Below, piece by piece: positions 23,861 through 34,376 of a stretch of DNA of 64,000 nt. The stretch spans positions 1,488,001 through 1,552,000 of the forward strand of contig CP071499.1 in the NCBI GenBank assembly GCA_017354895.1, written 5' to 3'. Under the pieces are notes generated by a model that saw only the letters and a program-made list of their open reading frames with translations, was not told the origin of the DNA and did no database searches. The position numbers and the translations under genes were made by a program. The stretch's first letter is position 1. The number at the start of each line of letters is the position of its first letter. The DNA is from Podospora comata (Eukaryota > Ascomycota > Sordariomycetes > Sordariales > Podosporaceae).

Positions 23861-25851
23861 ATGGCAACCACCGAACTCGACCGCGACCCCTCCAAAGCCA
23901 TCACCGCCATCCGCGACGCCCGCCCTCCCGCCACCGACCGCTTCACCTATCTCACCATCGTCGAGTCGAACCTCTCCCCGGAGGTCCTCCCAACCCTCAA
24001 CGAAGTTCTTCAAGATGCTGGTCTCACGCAAGAAATCGGCTGGGACCTGGTATACAACCTCGTCTCCCTCCCCGGCTCGTCATCATGCCTCGAGACGATC
24101 GCGCGCCTTGGCAACCCCCGAGAGGTCATCCTCAAGGTTCTCGAAACACTCGAACTCCTAGGCGAAGAGGAGGGCTACGAAGCAGATGATGAAGCTGAAA
24201 CCACAAAGGAGAAGAAGGAGGGCGGTGTGACGAAAACAGAGAAATTCATCACCCTAATGGGGATGCTGGCGATCCTACACGGAAGAATCAAGACGAAGTA
24301 TCCCTCTCGCTTCCTGGCGCAGACGCTGCAGACGGTGCTGGGGGCTTATGAGGCGGGGAGTGAAGAGATGACGGCTGCGGTGATCAATTTGGTGCATAGT
24401 CTGAGTGGGAAGAGGGCGAGGCCGCCGTTGCCGAGCAGGAAGTCGAGTGTGAACGTGGCCAACTTGGACGCTCGGGGGGATAGGGGGAAGAATGCGCCTG
24501 ATCCGGAGGCGGATGATGGGAAGGAGGGCGAGGCAAAGACGGAGGATCCGGATGAGACGGAGCTGCAGCAGAAGCTGTTGTTAAGTTTTGCCACGTGCGT
24601 GTTGGAGAGGTACGCGAATGGGAATGACTTGGCGTGGGCGGGGAGGCTGGTTGAGTTTTATGAGCCGGAGAGGACTGTGCCGGGGAGGAGGACGTTGATG
24701 GGGGCTTTTAGGGAGGAGGAGGGGTTGTTGGCTAAGGATGGGATTGTGGGGAATTTGGTGGTATGTTTCTGTTCCTTGAAGATGTTGACTGACCCGAGAG
24801 CTGACATGATATCTAGGCGCTGATTGGGGATCTTGGACTGAGGTCATGCTCCAGGACGTTCTTGAAGCATGTGTGTGAAGGACCTTTACATGAGAATCCG
24901 CTGGCTGGCTCAGAGGACTTTGAGTCAGCAAGCCAGGTCAAGCTTTCTACAGGAGGAGCTGTTTGCCTCGTGGCCTACTGGGTCTTCTCCTCGACAATCT
25001 TTGACGCCGACCACCCACAGCCAGAGATGAACATCTTCCCAGACCACTATGCCGTCCTGGACAAATTCCTTCAAGATGATGCACATGCCCAGATTCAACA
25101 GTCGCCAGGCACAGTAGAGGCCCTTGTCACAATCGGCCTCTGGCTGCATGCGAACAAGTTTGTCTCGGCGAACCCCAACACCCCGCTCACAAATCCTACA
25201 ACATCTCCAGAAGATCCTACCTCGGATTTTATGCGGTATATTCACCTCGTCACGCTCATCGCGCTATTTCATCCCAAGCTTCACGTTCGCAACGCAGCCA
25301 GCACACTGGCTGGGCAGGTACTCCATTCTGATCCATCAGATGATGACCGCTTGAAGGTCTTGTACGATTTGTTGGAGAATTGCACATTTGCCTCGCTCAA
25401 AGCGAGAGCGATCACCTGGCTGAGAGAGGAGTTGATCGCAGCGTCCACGGCAAAGCTTCACCAAGCAACCGCTTTTTCAACACCGCAGGCTCTGGAAACG
25501 GTGCAATATGTGGTCTTTCCAAACCTGGACTTTTTGGTGGAGGATACCAATCTGGAGGAAGTGGTCGAGTATCTGGTGACCAACGCACCATTCCTCATGC
25601 AGGCAGTGAACTTGGGATTATTCCTCTGGTCCAGTCCAGAGAAATGGAAGGCCGTGCTGCCGGCGAACATGGATGCGACGGTCAGACAGCGCTGGTTTGA
25701 GCCGCTGCTAGAGAGCATCGAGAGGGTTCAAAAGGAGAGCAAGAGCTCTGATGTAGAGTTGGGGCCGTTGGAGAGTGAACTGGCCGTGTTGAAGGGGAGG
25801 TTGGAGGATCTTGCTGCGAAGGAGGGATTCACTGGTGGGAAGGGTGTATGA
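23861..25851 (+). CDS. Ybp1/Ybp2 - ALF4/glomulin family protein
   Basis: Two exons, 23861-24760 and 24817-25851, join in phase 0 to 644 residues. The start is the ATG after AACCAAC, followed by MATTELDRDPSKAI. The protein is an all-helical HEAT-like repeat protein with a charged, disordered insert at about 195-240 (rich in Asp, Glu, Lys). Phrases such as LSPEVLPTLNEVLQD, IGWDLVYNLV, LAGQVLHSDPSDDDRLKVLYDLLENC and TFASLKARAITWLREE match the family that includes yeast Yap1-binding protein Ybp1, kinetochore-linked Ybp2 and glomulin/ALF4. In yeast Ybp1 supports oxidation of Yap1 by Orp1/Gpx3. Which of these roles applies here cannot be told from sequence. Confidence 0.85.
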
Positions 25852-26793
25852 GCATACTGTCGTTGACTGAGTATCTATCATCGGGTTGGGCACATATTGA
25901 CGATTGTGAGATGAACTAGGTGGCGCAAACGGGAGCGACGGTAATAATGTGGGGGACGAGGGATAAGAGACATATGATGAACTGGTTCTGTAGAAGATAT
26001 TGCTACTTGTGAATACTAAACGGATTGTTCCGGGTGATGGTGTCGATGAAGAAGACTTGTTAGGACAGGGAGATCGAAGCACTTGGGCCGACATCTTGAC
26101 CCTGAGCTTGGCCAAAATCAAGATCAAGCAGGAGCATTCATCTTGGCAACGCTCATTGCGGCCCCTGAGCAAGTTCAGGAGCATTTCCTCCAGGGGGCTG
26201 GGTTGAGAGTGGGGCAGGGGTGGCACAGACACCTGGGCCGTGGCTCCAATCGCTAGCGCCGAGCCACAGCGAACCAAAAAGCCTTTTCCCTGCAGGTAAA
26301 CCGTTATGATGTCATTGTTGTAAGTGCTCCCGTTCGTACGGACCGCGATTATACATACACAATGGAGCAATTCCTGTTGGTTGCTCGATTGCGAGGGAAA
26401 ATACCTTGCAGCGAAGAACCCAATACCTAGAATAAAAGGCCGAGTTCGTCCGAGCGGCTGTTTTAAAAAATAAAAGCGTTGACACCAGTGACACCACACC
26501 CAGCACCATCGAGGGGCAACGACACGCGCCAAATACTTACAGCTACACAACGGCGACTTTGTCTGTGTCAGGAACACGCGTTGCCGGGCGAGCATTTGTG
26601 GCCTTGCCGTTTCCCTCCTTGGCTGATGCTTTTATTTTCTTTCAGTTTGCAATAACAAAACACCAAAACCACCTCTGCGGATTTGATCGGCTTTTTGATC
26701 TGAGCGGTCGGCGCTCTCTCTCTTGCACATCAACTAGCAAATCCAATTGCACGTACCTCGACAACACGGACGTCGACGACACGACTCTCCACC
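25852..26793. other. Promoter/leader region of the glucosyltransferase-like gene
   Basis: About 940 bp with no convincing gene. A minus-strand frame of 295 codons (25708-26595) crosses the region, but its translation looks random and it overlaps the end of the upstream gene. The last ~200 nt are C/T/A-rich and leader-like. Confidence 0.5.
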
Positions 26794-29700
26794 ATGACGG
26801 GAGACTTTGAGTCCCCGAGCCCAGGAGGCCATCTGCCCAACGAGGCCGAGACCAAAGACGGAAACCTCAGGCTAGTTACCGAGACCCAAAACGGCCAGCA
26901 GGTTACTGTTGTCCGTGATGCCGATAACCACATTGTGTATCCCACCTACGTCCCACCTGCAACTCGCTCTCCCGTGTCAGGAGATTCGCCTTCTACATCG
27001 CCCTCACCAAAGACCACCACCATGTCCGAACCGAATCAAGATAGGGAAAAGGGGGGGCAGCGGGAGGCAAAAGGGAAGCAGCAAGAGGAGGAACCAAAAG
27101 TCGAACAACCTCGCAAGGTCCAGACAGAACCAACAGACAGAACAGCCTCCCCTCGCCCCCAAGCTCGAAACTGGGCCACCGAATTCCCCCAACCCGACAA
27201 AACCTTCACCATGCCAGCTCCCCCTCGTCGAGCCGGCACGAATCTTTCGGCGATTCCCCCGGGCGTAGACTATTCTAGCAGCAGCGACTCCTCTTCTTCT
27301 TCTTCCGACGACGAAGAAGACTACCATACCCAGCCTTCCAGCAAAAAGAAGCACAAGAAGAAATCCAAGAAACCAACCCCCGAGGAAGAAGAAGACCGAT
27401 ACCGCCGCTTCAAGATCGGAAACCCTCACTACAAAACCCGCGGCAAGGTCTCCAAGCGCGACGGCCGGCTGAGCATTTCTGTCAAGGACACCTCCCAGAC
27501 GGGGTATCTAGCCAAAGCTCTCGGGACAGCAGCAAAGCACATGGTGCCACTGAAGCCGCCCCCGGGCGGTTCAGACTCTGAATCCTCCAAGTCGGTCGCC
27601 GCCCACTTCAAGGGGGTTCCCACCCAGAAACGGACCGCTTCCACGATCGATATCAAGTCGCTCAAACCACCGAAACTCAACATCGTGATCATGGTCATTG
27701 GCTCCCGGGGTGACGCACAACCGTTTCTCAAGATTGGGAAGATTCTCAAGGAGAAGTACGGACACCGCGTCCGTATTGCCACCCACCCCGCCTTTAGGGA
27801 CTTTGTCGAGCAGGACTCTGGACTGGAGTTTTTTTCTGTCGGGGGGGACCCGTCTGAGCTGATGAGCTTCATGGTGAAGAACCCGGGCATGATTCCGACC
27901 TTGTCGTCGGTCAAGGCGGGGGACATACAGAAGCGGCGGGCGGCCATGGCGGAGATGTTTCAGGGGTTTTGGAGGGCGTGCATCAACGCCACCGACGACG
28001 AGCACGACGTGAGGAACATCAAGATGATGGGCAAGCGGGACCCGTTCGTGGCGGATGCGATCATTGCGAACCCGCCGAGCTTTGCGCACATTCACTGCGC
28101 CGAGGCGCTGGGGATTCCGTTGCACTTGATGTTTACTTTTCCTTATACCCCGACGCAGGCGTTCCCGCATCCGCTAGCGAACATTAAGAGGAGCAATGTG
28201 GAGGAGGGGTATACGAACTTTATCAGTTACCCGTTGGTGGAGATGATGGTGTGGCAAGGTTTGGGGGACTTGGTGAATGAGTTTAGGGTTGAGACGCTGG
28301 GGCTGGATCCGGTGAGCACGCTCTGGGCCCCCGGGGCGACGTATCGGTTGCATGTGCCGTTTACGTATCTTTGGAGTCCGGGGTTGGTGCCGAAGCCGGG
28401 GGATTGGGGGGAGGAGGTGGAGGTGGCGGGCTTTGTGTTTTTGGAGCTGGCGGATAGTTTTAAGCCGCCGGGGGAGCTCGAGAGGTTTTTGGGGAGGAGC
28501 GATCAGGGTGGTGGGGAGGGGGAGGAGAGGGAGGATGAGAAGCCGGTGGTGTATATTGGGTTTGGGAGCATTGTCGTGGATGACCCGGAGAGGTTCACCG
28601 AGATGATCTTTGAGGCGGTGGAGTTGGCGGGTGTGAGGGCGTTGGTTAGTAAGGGGTGGGGAGGGCTGGGGGGGGACAAGTTGGATGTTCCCGAGGATGT
28701 GTATATGCTTGATAATACGCCTCATGACTGGCTGTTCCCTAGGGTGAAGGCGTGTGTCATCCATGGAGGGGCGGGGACGACGGCGATCGCGTTGAAGTGT
28801 GGGAAGCCTACGATGATTGTGCCGTTTTTTGGTGATCAGCATTTTTGGGGGAGCATGGTTGGCAATGCGGGGGCTGGGCCGGAGGCGGTGCCGTATAAGG
28901 AGCTGACGGCGGAGAAGTTGGCGGAGGGGATCAAGTTTTGTTTGAGGGATGAGGCTAGGGAGGCGGCGGAGAAGATTGCGAGGGATATTGAACGGGAGGG
29001 GGACGGGGCGGAGAATGCTTGTGAGGCTTTTCATAAGGGGTTATTGATTCAGAGAGAGGTGAAGGGAGGGGGGAGGAGCTCGATGAGGTGTTCGATTCTG
29101 CCGGATCAGGTGGCGGTTTGGCGGATGAAGGAGACGGGGTTGAGGTTGAGCCCTATTGCGGCGGAGATGTTGGTGGAGAGGGGCCTGGTGAGCTGGAAGA
29201 AGCTGAGGTTGTTGAGACATAACGAGTGGAATGATTTTGAGGGGCCGGGGGAGCCGGTGACGGGTGTGGCGGGGTCGATCATGGGGACGGTTGGGAATGT
29301 TTTTGGGGGGATTGGGGGGGTGCCGTATCGGGTTGCGAAGAGTGCTAAGAAGCGGAAGGATAAGGAGAAGGGGAAGAGGAAGAAGAGGAAGGATGACAAG
29401 AGGCAGCAGCAGCAGAACGGGAATGACGAGGGGGATGGGGAGGAGCCACCTCAAGTTGAGACTGCTACTACTCATGCCATTGACGACCGGAGATCGGACT
29501 CTTCTTCTGTACGCTCCAACCCGGCAGAGGAAGTAGCTCATCATGTCGGTCGTGGCGCCCTCAAATCGGCCTCCGCCATCGCCAAAGCCCCTGTCGACCT
29601 CAGCTTGGCCCTCGCTCAAGGCTTCCACAACGCCCCTAGACTTTATGGAGACGACACCGTCCGGCGACCCATCCGCGTTACTGGGATGAAATCAGGTCTC

Positions 29701-30570
29701 AAAGCAGCCAGAAATGAATTCGCGTACGGCATCTACGACGGCGTCACGGGCGTCGTTCGCCTCCCCTACCGCGGAGCAAAAGAAGGTGGCCTTGGTGGGT
29801 TTGCAAGGGGCGTGGGTATGGGACTTACGGGGTTTGTGCTCAAGGATCTGGCTGCTGTCATTGGGCCGGTTGGGTACACGCTCAAGGGAGTGGTCAAGCA
29901 AGCTGAACGGGGGAAGCAGCCGATCAAGTACATCAGGCGGGCGAGGATTGTTCAGGGTGAACGAGACACGGAGGGATTGAGCGAGGAAGAAAAGGCGAGG
30001 TTGAGCAAGGAGGCGGTGAAGGGGTGGTCGGTGATGTGGAAGTTGTGGGACGAGATGGTCAAGCAGGAGAAGAAGAAGAAGCGGGGGAGGAGCATCAAGG
30101 CTAAGCTTGGAGGGAAGGCGAGGAGGCGCCGAAAGAGAAAGGAATGGGACGTGGTGTTTGAGAGTGTGGAGGTTGCGGAGAAGGCGTTGGAGGCGCTGAG
30201 GAAGGGGGAGGATATGGACGTTGTTTTGGAGCGGGTGGAGAAGGAGAGGGGGGCGGGTCATAGTCCTGTTGCGGTTGAGAATGGGCAGTCGAACATGTTG
30301 GAGAGTACGGAGAATAAGGACTTTGCGGGGGTTGGGAAAAGGGAGGCGGATGCTGAGACTGCTAGCACAAAGGTTCCTAGTCCGTTGGAGATGAATGGGG
30401 TGGGTAGCGGGAGCAAGGTTGATGGGGAGGTGGTGATGGGTGAGGAAAAGAAGGAGGAGGAGAAGGAGGAGGATATGAAGGAGAATCCGTTTTCGGTGGC
30501 CACGCCGGCGATTGCGAAGAATAAGGAGGAGAATAGGATGACGATGGAGGCTATTGAGGTTAGGGCTTAG
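26794..30570 (+). CDS. Sterol glucosyltransferase-like protein with VPS13-like tail
   Basis: One intronless frame of 1,258 residues. Residues 1-290 are disordered, with a Ser/Asp-rich stretch and basic Lys runs. The GT28-type N-terminal Rossmann domain starts at about 298 (LNIVIMVIGSRGDAQPFLKIG). The donor-binding half begins at about 586 (VVYIGFGSIV) and carries DNTPHDWLFP, HGGAGTTAIALKCGKPT and VPFFGDQHFWG, the signature of UDP-glucose:sterol glucosyltransferases such as Atg26/UGT80. The GRAM and PH domains of Atg26 are not evident. After a Lys-rich linker (about 850-880), residues about 950-1030 read GIYDGVTGVVRLPYRGAKEG-GLGGF, similar to the glycine-spaced amphipathic C-terminal repeat of VPS13/ATG2-type lipid transfer proteins. 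A charged tail follows. Likely membrane-associated sterol glucosylation; the substrate is inferred. Confidence 0.9.
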   Translation: MTGDFESPSPGGHLPNEAETKDGNLRLVTETQNGQQVTVVRDADNHIVYPTYVPPATRSPVSGDSPSTSPSPKTTTMSEPNQDREKGGQREAKGKQQEEEPKVEQPRKVQTEPTDRTASPRPQARNWATEFPQPDKTFTMPAPPRRAGTNLSAIPPGVDYSSSSDSSSSSSDDEEDYHTQPSSKKKHKKKSKKPTPEEEEDRYRRFKIGNPHYKTRGKVSKRDGRLSISVKDTSQTGYLAKALGTAAKHMVPLKPPPGGSDSESSKSVAAHFKGVPTQKRTASTIDIKSLKPPKLNIVIMVIGSRGDAQPFLKIGKILKEKYGHRVRIATHPAFRDFVEQDSGLEFFSVGGDPSELMSFMVKNPGMIPTLSSVKAGDIQKRRAAMAEMFQGFWRACINATDDEHDVRNIKMMGKRDPFVADAIIANPPSFAHIHCAEALGIPLHLMFTFPYTPTQAFPHPLANIKRSNVEEGYTNFISYPLVEMMVWQGLGDLVNEFRVETLGLDPVSTLWAPGATYRLHVPFTYLWSPGLVPKPGDWGEEVEVAGFVFLELADSFKPPGELERFLGRSDQGGGEGEEREDEKPVVYIGFGSIVVDDPERFTEMIFEAVELAGVRALVSKGWGGLGGDKLDVPEDVYMLDNTPHDWLFPRVKACVIHGGAGTTAIALKCGKPTMIVPFFGDQHFWGSMVGNAGAGPEAVPYKELTAEKLAEGIKFCLRDEAREAAEKIARDIEREGDGAENACEAFHKGLLIQREVKGGGRSSMRCSILPDQVAVWRMKETGLRLSPIAAEMLVERGLVSWKKLRLLRHNEWNDFEGPGEPVTGVAGSIMGTVGNVFGGIGGVPYRVAKSAKKRKDKEKGKRKKRKDDKRQQQQNGNDEGDGEEPPQVETATTHAIDDRRSDSSSVRSNPAEEVAHHVGRGALKSASAIAKAPVDLSLALAQGFHNAPRLYGDDTVRRPIRVTGMKSGLKAARNEFAYGIYDGVTGVVRLPYRGAKEGGLGGFARGVGMGLTGFVLKDLAAVIGPVGYTLKGVVKQAERGKQPIKYIRRARIVQGERDTEGLSEEEKARLSKEAVKGWSVMWKLWDEMVKQEKKKKRGRSIKAKLGGKARRRRKRKEWDVVFESVEVAEKALEALRKGEDMDVVLERVEKERGAGHSPVAVENGQSNMLESTENKDFAGVGKREADAETASTKVPSPLEMNGVGSGSKVDGEVVMGEEKKEEEKEEDMKENPFSVATPAIAKNKEENRMTMEAIEVRA

Positions 30571-30957
30571 GGGCCGCTTTGAGGCCGCTTTGAGGCCGCT
30601 GGAGTTGTTTGCGGTGCGCTGCTTTTGTTTTGGCTGCGGTGCGTTGGGAATTTTGGAAAGGCCGAGGTTGAAATAAGCAATATGAGGATACCCCGTTTTC
30701 TTTTTTGTAGTGATAAGTGGAGAGATATAGCTGGTGGACAAAGTAATACCTAATTCTACATTCGAGTCCTATGAGAATGATTGCAATATTGTGATGAAGT
30801 ATTTAGTTCCTGGTGTTGGGTTTGATGGCCAAAGATCATGGATCTCTCTTGGTGCTCGATAAATCAACATAGGAAACATCATTACAACCAGCACATTGAA
30901 CCAGCCCGAACTAACCTCAATGCTATACAAATCTCTGCTATGGATGCCCTCCCACCA
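30571..30957. other. Convergent 3' flanks with a short tandem repeat
   Basis: This 387-bp stretch lies between two convergent genes. Directly after the glucosyltransferase stop, at about 30571-30600, an 11-nt unit (GAGGCCGCTTT) occurs in about two and a half tandem copies. No gene is seen. Confidence 0.6.
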
Positions 30958-32852
30958 CTACTCCTTCTCGCTCTCCAACACAGCCTTAATCATGGCCTGC
31001 CCCACCTCCACAGCCCCCTTGAATCTCGGCTCAAAGAACTTTTGTGTCACGGCGAACCTCTCCCTCCAAGTGTCAAACTGCCTCAGACTGACACACTCCG
31101 CCCAACCGGCCGCGGCAATCGCAAACTGCAAATCGTCCCTCCTGAAGCTCTTGTCTTCAATCCCCACCCGCAAACACTCATCCAGCAACCCTGGGGTCCT
31201 GAACAGATGCTCCGCCACGCCCAGCCAAAGCCGAAAGAGAGGCGTCGAGCAAATCATGTGGTCGTAGGGCACGATCCCCAGCGCAGACCAGCAGTCGACC
31301 ATGGCCAGCAGACTAAGGTGATTATTCGGCAGCCCCCTCCCCCCTCCCTTTTCCCCAGAGGGTTTATTAAGTGAAAACCGATCAAGAAGCTCCTCCTTTA
31401 GCAGCGGCCTCTCCGCCCACTTGGGGCTCCCCTCGGCGCCAAAGACTTTTTCTTTGGCTTTGTACACCCTCTCACGCAACTCATCGGATCTGCCCTCAAG
31501 CATGAGGTAAAACAACTCAGTACTCGACCGGGCAAACTGCCCAATCTGCTTGTGCGCCTCTGGGTTGAGGATCGCCAAGCCGGCGTAGACGTGCCACTTT
31601 TGGGCGTAGATCCTCAGCATGAGGTTGATTTTCACGTTTTCGATCCCGCCGATGTAGCGAGATCCTTCCTCCCAGGGGAACTGGCGGTTGGCATGCCAGG
31701 CTTTGCCCATGGAGAGGAAGGCGGCGTGGGTGACGGCTTGGGTGTCGGCCGTGATGCGGTCGTGCTCTTTGGCTGTGAGGTGGACGTGTGTAGAGTTGAG
31801 GCATGACAAGACAGATTCGACTTTCTGGAAAGATTCGTCAGAGGCGCGGTGTTTGATCAGGACTAAAGGTTGCCCGCGGGGGTCGACATTGGGGCCGTGG
31901 AGGGAATGACAAGAAACGATGTCGACGTCGGATGGGAGGTAGGACTCAAAGGCTTTGATCTCAGGGTCTTTGCAGGAGGTTTGGCCTCCGACTATGGCGC
32001 CTAGACGGGTTGCTATAGACCACAAAACATGTAAGGAACCGGATGGGACAGTACGATCATGATGATGAAGATGATGGATGGGACACACATGGACCGAACT
32101 GTTCGACTACACGACCAATGGCGGCCGCCTCGACGCTGTAGATGATATAATTGCTCGCTCGCGAAACAAGGTGGCCGTTGCGGAGAATTTGAATATTGGT
32201 CTATAGACACAAACATCTCAGCAACTGGCTAACAGCAGCCAAGGTTAGAAAGATTGGAAAATCACATCGTACATTGTCTGCAAATTCCTTGGCAAGCTCT
32301 TCAAATTTTTCTTCTCTATCGCAGGCCATGACTCTAAAAAGAAACAAAAGAAAAAGAACCCAACGATTAGCCAACCATATCCGACCAAAGTTCTGAATTG
32401 GAACGTGGAAACTGGAAGAAATCTGAGAGCCAATGTTAGCGGGGAATCCCACAAAAATCGACAGTGATAAAAAGGTTGAGTGTAGGTAATACGGTCAGAC
32501 AAAAAAAATTAGGTAGCTGAGATTTTTCATCATGGAAAGTCCGCAGTAACCACCGGGCCCAGAATGGGTGACCGACAGCACCACGAACGATACTCTAGCC
32601 AAATGCACTCAAGTCATCATTGTATTGGGGGGAGGGGAGATTGTGCTGGTGTCGAAAAGAAGGAAGGAAACGTACCATTTGGGGAAGAGCTAAAGTCGCT
32701 CAATGATGGTTAGTCGAAGAAAGTCGAGAGAACAAGCATTACCTCCATCCAGCGTTGGCCAGTCGGCGGGCATACATCCTGCCCATGTCGCCCATGCCAA
32801 TGAGGCCGATGGTGAAGTCTTTCGACCACGCGAACTCGGATGCCGTCGCCAT
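30958..32852 (-). CDS. TYR1: Prephenate dehydrogenase (NADP+), tyrosine biosynthesis
   Basis: Four minus-strand exons, 32852-32743, 32333-32273, 32200-32089 and 32012-30958, join in frame to 445 residues, the usual fungal length. The N-terminus carries a nucleotide-binding loop (IGLIGMGDMGRMYARRL), then RVMACDREEKFEELA, ILRNGHLVSRASNYIIYSVE, FGPSTRLGAIVGGQTSCK and DIVSCHSLHGPNVDPRGQPL, all characteristic of the fungal TYR1 family. The enzyme oxidatively decarboxylates prephenate to 4-hydroxyphenylpyruvate. Intron 1 is about 409 nt, far longer than the others in the window. The gene is divergent from the RCC1-repeat gene with 394 bp between start codons. Confidence 0.94.
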
Positions 32853-33246
32853 TGTTGTTTCTGTTCCGAGCGAAAACGGTATTGCAAAGCAAGGGATACT
32901 CCTCGATGGCAAAGATCACATCCTCAGCAGGGCAACTGCGCAGAACTCCCAGCTTGTCTCTCAAAGCGGGGAAGAAAATGTGCAAAGAATGCGAAGCTGG
33001 CTCGGCTGCTGTTGCTATTGTTGTTGCGAGTTGAAGAGAAGTGAAAGAAAATTTCTGACTGGAACTGAAATTTAAGCTTGCTCAAGGTGGGGCTCCCACC
33101 GTGCCCGCGACGCCCCATGGCCCCACTTAGATCTGGCAGACAGTGCACACTGTGGAGCGCACATGACAAGACCTTGGTCATCAGGGTTAAGCTTCCCGAG
33201 ACATCACCACTTACACTCACCCTACCAACCAACAACCTCGCTCAAA
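32853..33246. promoter_or_regulatory. Shared divergent promoter, TYR1 / ATS1-like gene
   Basis: The 394 bp between two divergent start codons must hold both promoters. It has poly-purine stretches near 32990-33070 and no TATA box obvious on either strand. No binding site is assigned. Confidence 0.5.
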
Positions 33247-34296
33247 ATGACCACCCTCCTATCATTCGGCTCCAACGGCTCAGGCCAACTGGGCCTCTCC
33301 CACCAAGAAGACGTCTCCTCCCCCTCCCTCGTCTTCACCCCCCACCCCTCCTCAACCCTCCCCAGCTCAGTCGCCCAAATAGCCGCAGGAGGGAACCACA
33401 CCCTCCTCCTCCTCACCAACAACCAAGTCCTCTACTCAGGTGACTCTCACAACAACAACAAAATCACCCCAACCTTCACCCCTCCACCCCTTCCAACACC
33501 TCCCCCAACCCCAATAAGATCCATCTCAGCAACCTGGTCCGCCTCCCACATAGCCACCCCCTCCCAGATATGGGTCCACGGCCACGGAACAAAAGGTGAA
33601 CTTGCCCTCGGCTCCGGCATCACCTCGGCCACCTCCTTCCAACCCATCCCCAACTTTCCACCCTCAAACACAACAATCGTCTCTATATCGGCCAGCATGT
33701 CCCACGCCGTTGCTGTCCTGAACAACGGCCAAGTCTACGGTTGGGGCGCAGGTCGTAAAGGCCAGCTAGGTCCTGAACCATCACCCGCGGTGTTTTCACC
33801 AAGGTTAGTATCCTGTCCTTTCCCTGTGGTGAAAGCCCTTTGCGGGAAGGAATTCACCCTCCTCCTTGGCCCTCCCCAAACAGGAGAGTGTCTGGTATTA
33901 GGGTCAGATAAATTCGGGATTAAATCCAACGCCCCCTCAGATCTAAAAGGTTGGAAGGACGCTGGTGCTAGCTGGGGGAGCGTCATCCTGCTAAAAGAGG
34001 ACGGATCCCTCATCAGCTGGGGAAGGGATGACCACCAGCAACTTGCCCCATCGGACATTGGGCCAGTGGAAAAGATTGCTGTTGGGAGTGAGCATGCCCT
34101 GGCATTGACAAGAGACAGCAAAGTCCTGGCTTGGGGCTGGGGAGAACATGGCAACTGTGGATCACTTGAGGAGAACAACAAGGAGAGGGCGAATGTCATT
34201 CAAATCCCGGATGAATACAACTTGGAGGATCAGGAGGTTACAGCTCTAGGGGCAGGGTGCGCCACGAGTTGGATTGCCTTTGAGAAAAGGAGGTAA
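33247..34296 (+). CDS. RCC1-repeat protein, ATS1/KTI13-like
   Basis: A single exon gives 349 residues from the ATG at 33247 (CTCAAAATGACC). RCC1-type blades are visible through repeated units such as LSFGSNGSGQLGLSHQED, VYGWGAGRKGQLG, ISWGRDDHQQLAP and LAWGWGEHGNCGS. The length and the compact single-domain layout match yeast Ats1/Kti13, a partner of Kti11/Dph3 in Elongator-dependent tRNA wobble modification and diphthamide synthesis. Other small RCC1 proteins would look similar, so the exact orthology is an inference. The stop lies 80 bp from the end of convergent RAD9. Confidence 0.85.
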   Translation: MTTLLSFGSNGSGQLGLSHQEDVSSPSLVFTPHPSSTLPSSVAQIAAGGNHTLLLLTNNQVLYSGDSHNNNKITPTFTPPPLPTPPPTPIRSISATWSASHIATPSQIWVHGHGTKGELALGSGITSATSFQPIPNFPPSNTTIVSISASMSHAVAVLNNGQVYGWGAGRKGQLGPEPSPAVFSPRLVSCPFPVVKALCGKEFTLLLGPPQTGECLVLGSDKFGIKSNAPSDLKGWKDAGASWGSVILLKEDGSLISWGRDDHQQLAPSDIGPVEKIAVGSEHALALTRDSKVLAWGWGEHGNCGSLEENNKERANVIQIPDEYNLEDQEVTALGAGCATSWIAFEKRR

Positions 34297-34376
34297 ATAG
34301 CAAAGATGCGAGATATGGTATCAGTGATGAGAACAACCGCCAAACACCGCCGAACGCCGAGATGCAAATGCTGTCA

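Noticed and set aside
25708-26595. 295-codon minus-strand frame
   Set aside because: Translation looks random and it overlaps the real end of the Ybp-family gene.
29692-30741. 349-codon minus-strand frame opposite the glucosyltransferase-like gene
   Set aside because: Pro/Leu/Arg/His-rich shadow of the real gene.
14262-31000. A secondary-metabolite or defence gene cluster
   Set aside because: The neighbours of the STAND gene are unrelated (a PAN protein, a Ybp-family protein, a glucosyltransferase-like protein) and no polyketide, peptide or terpene synthase is present.
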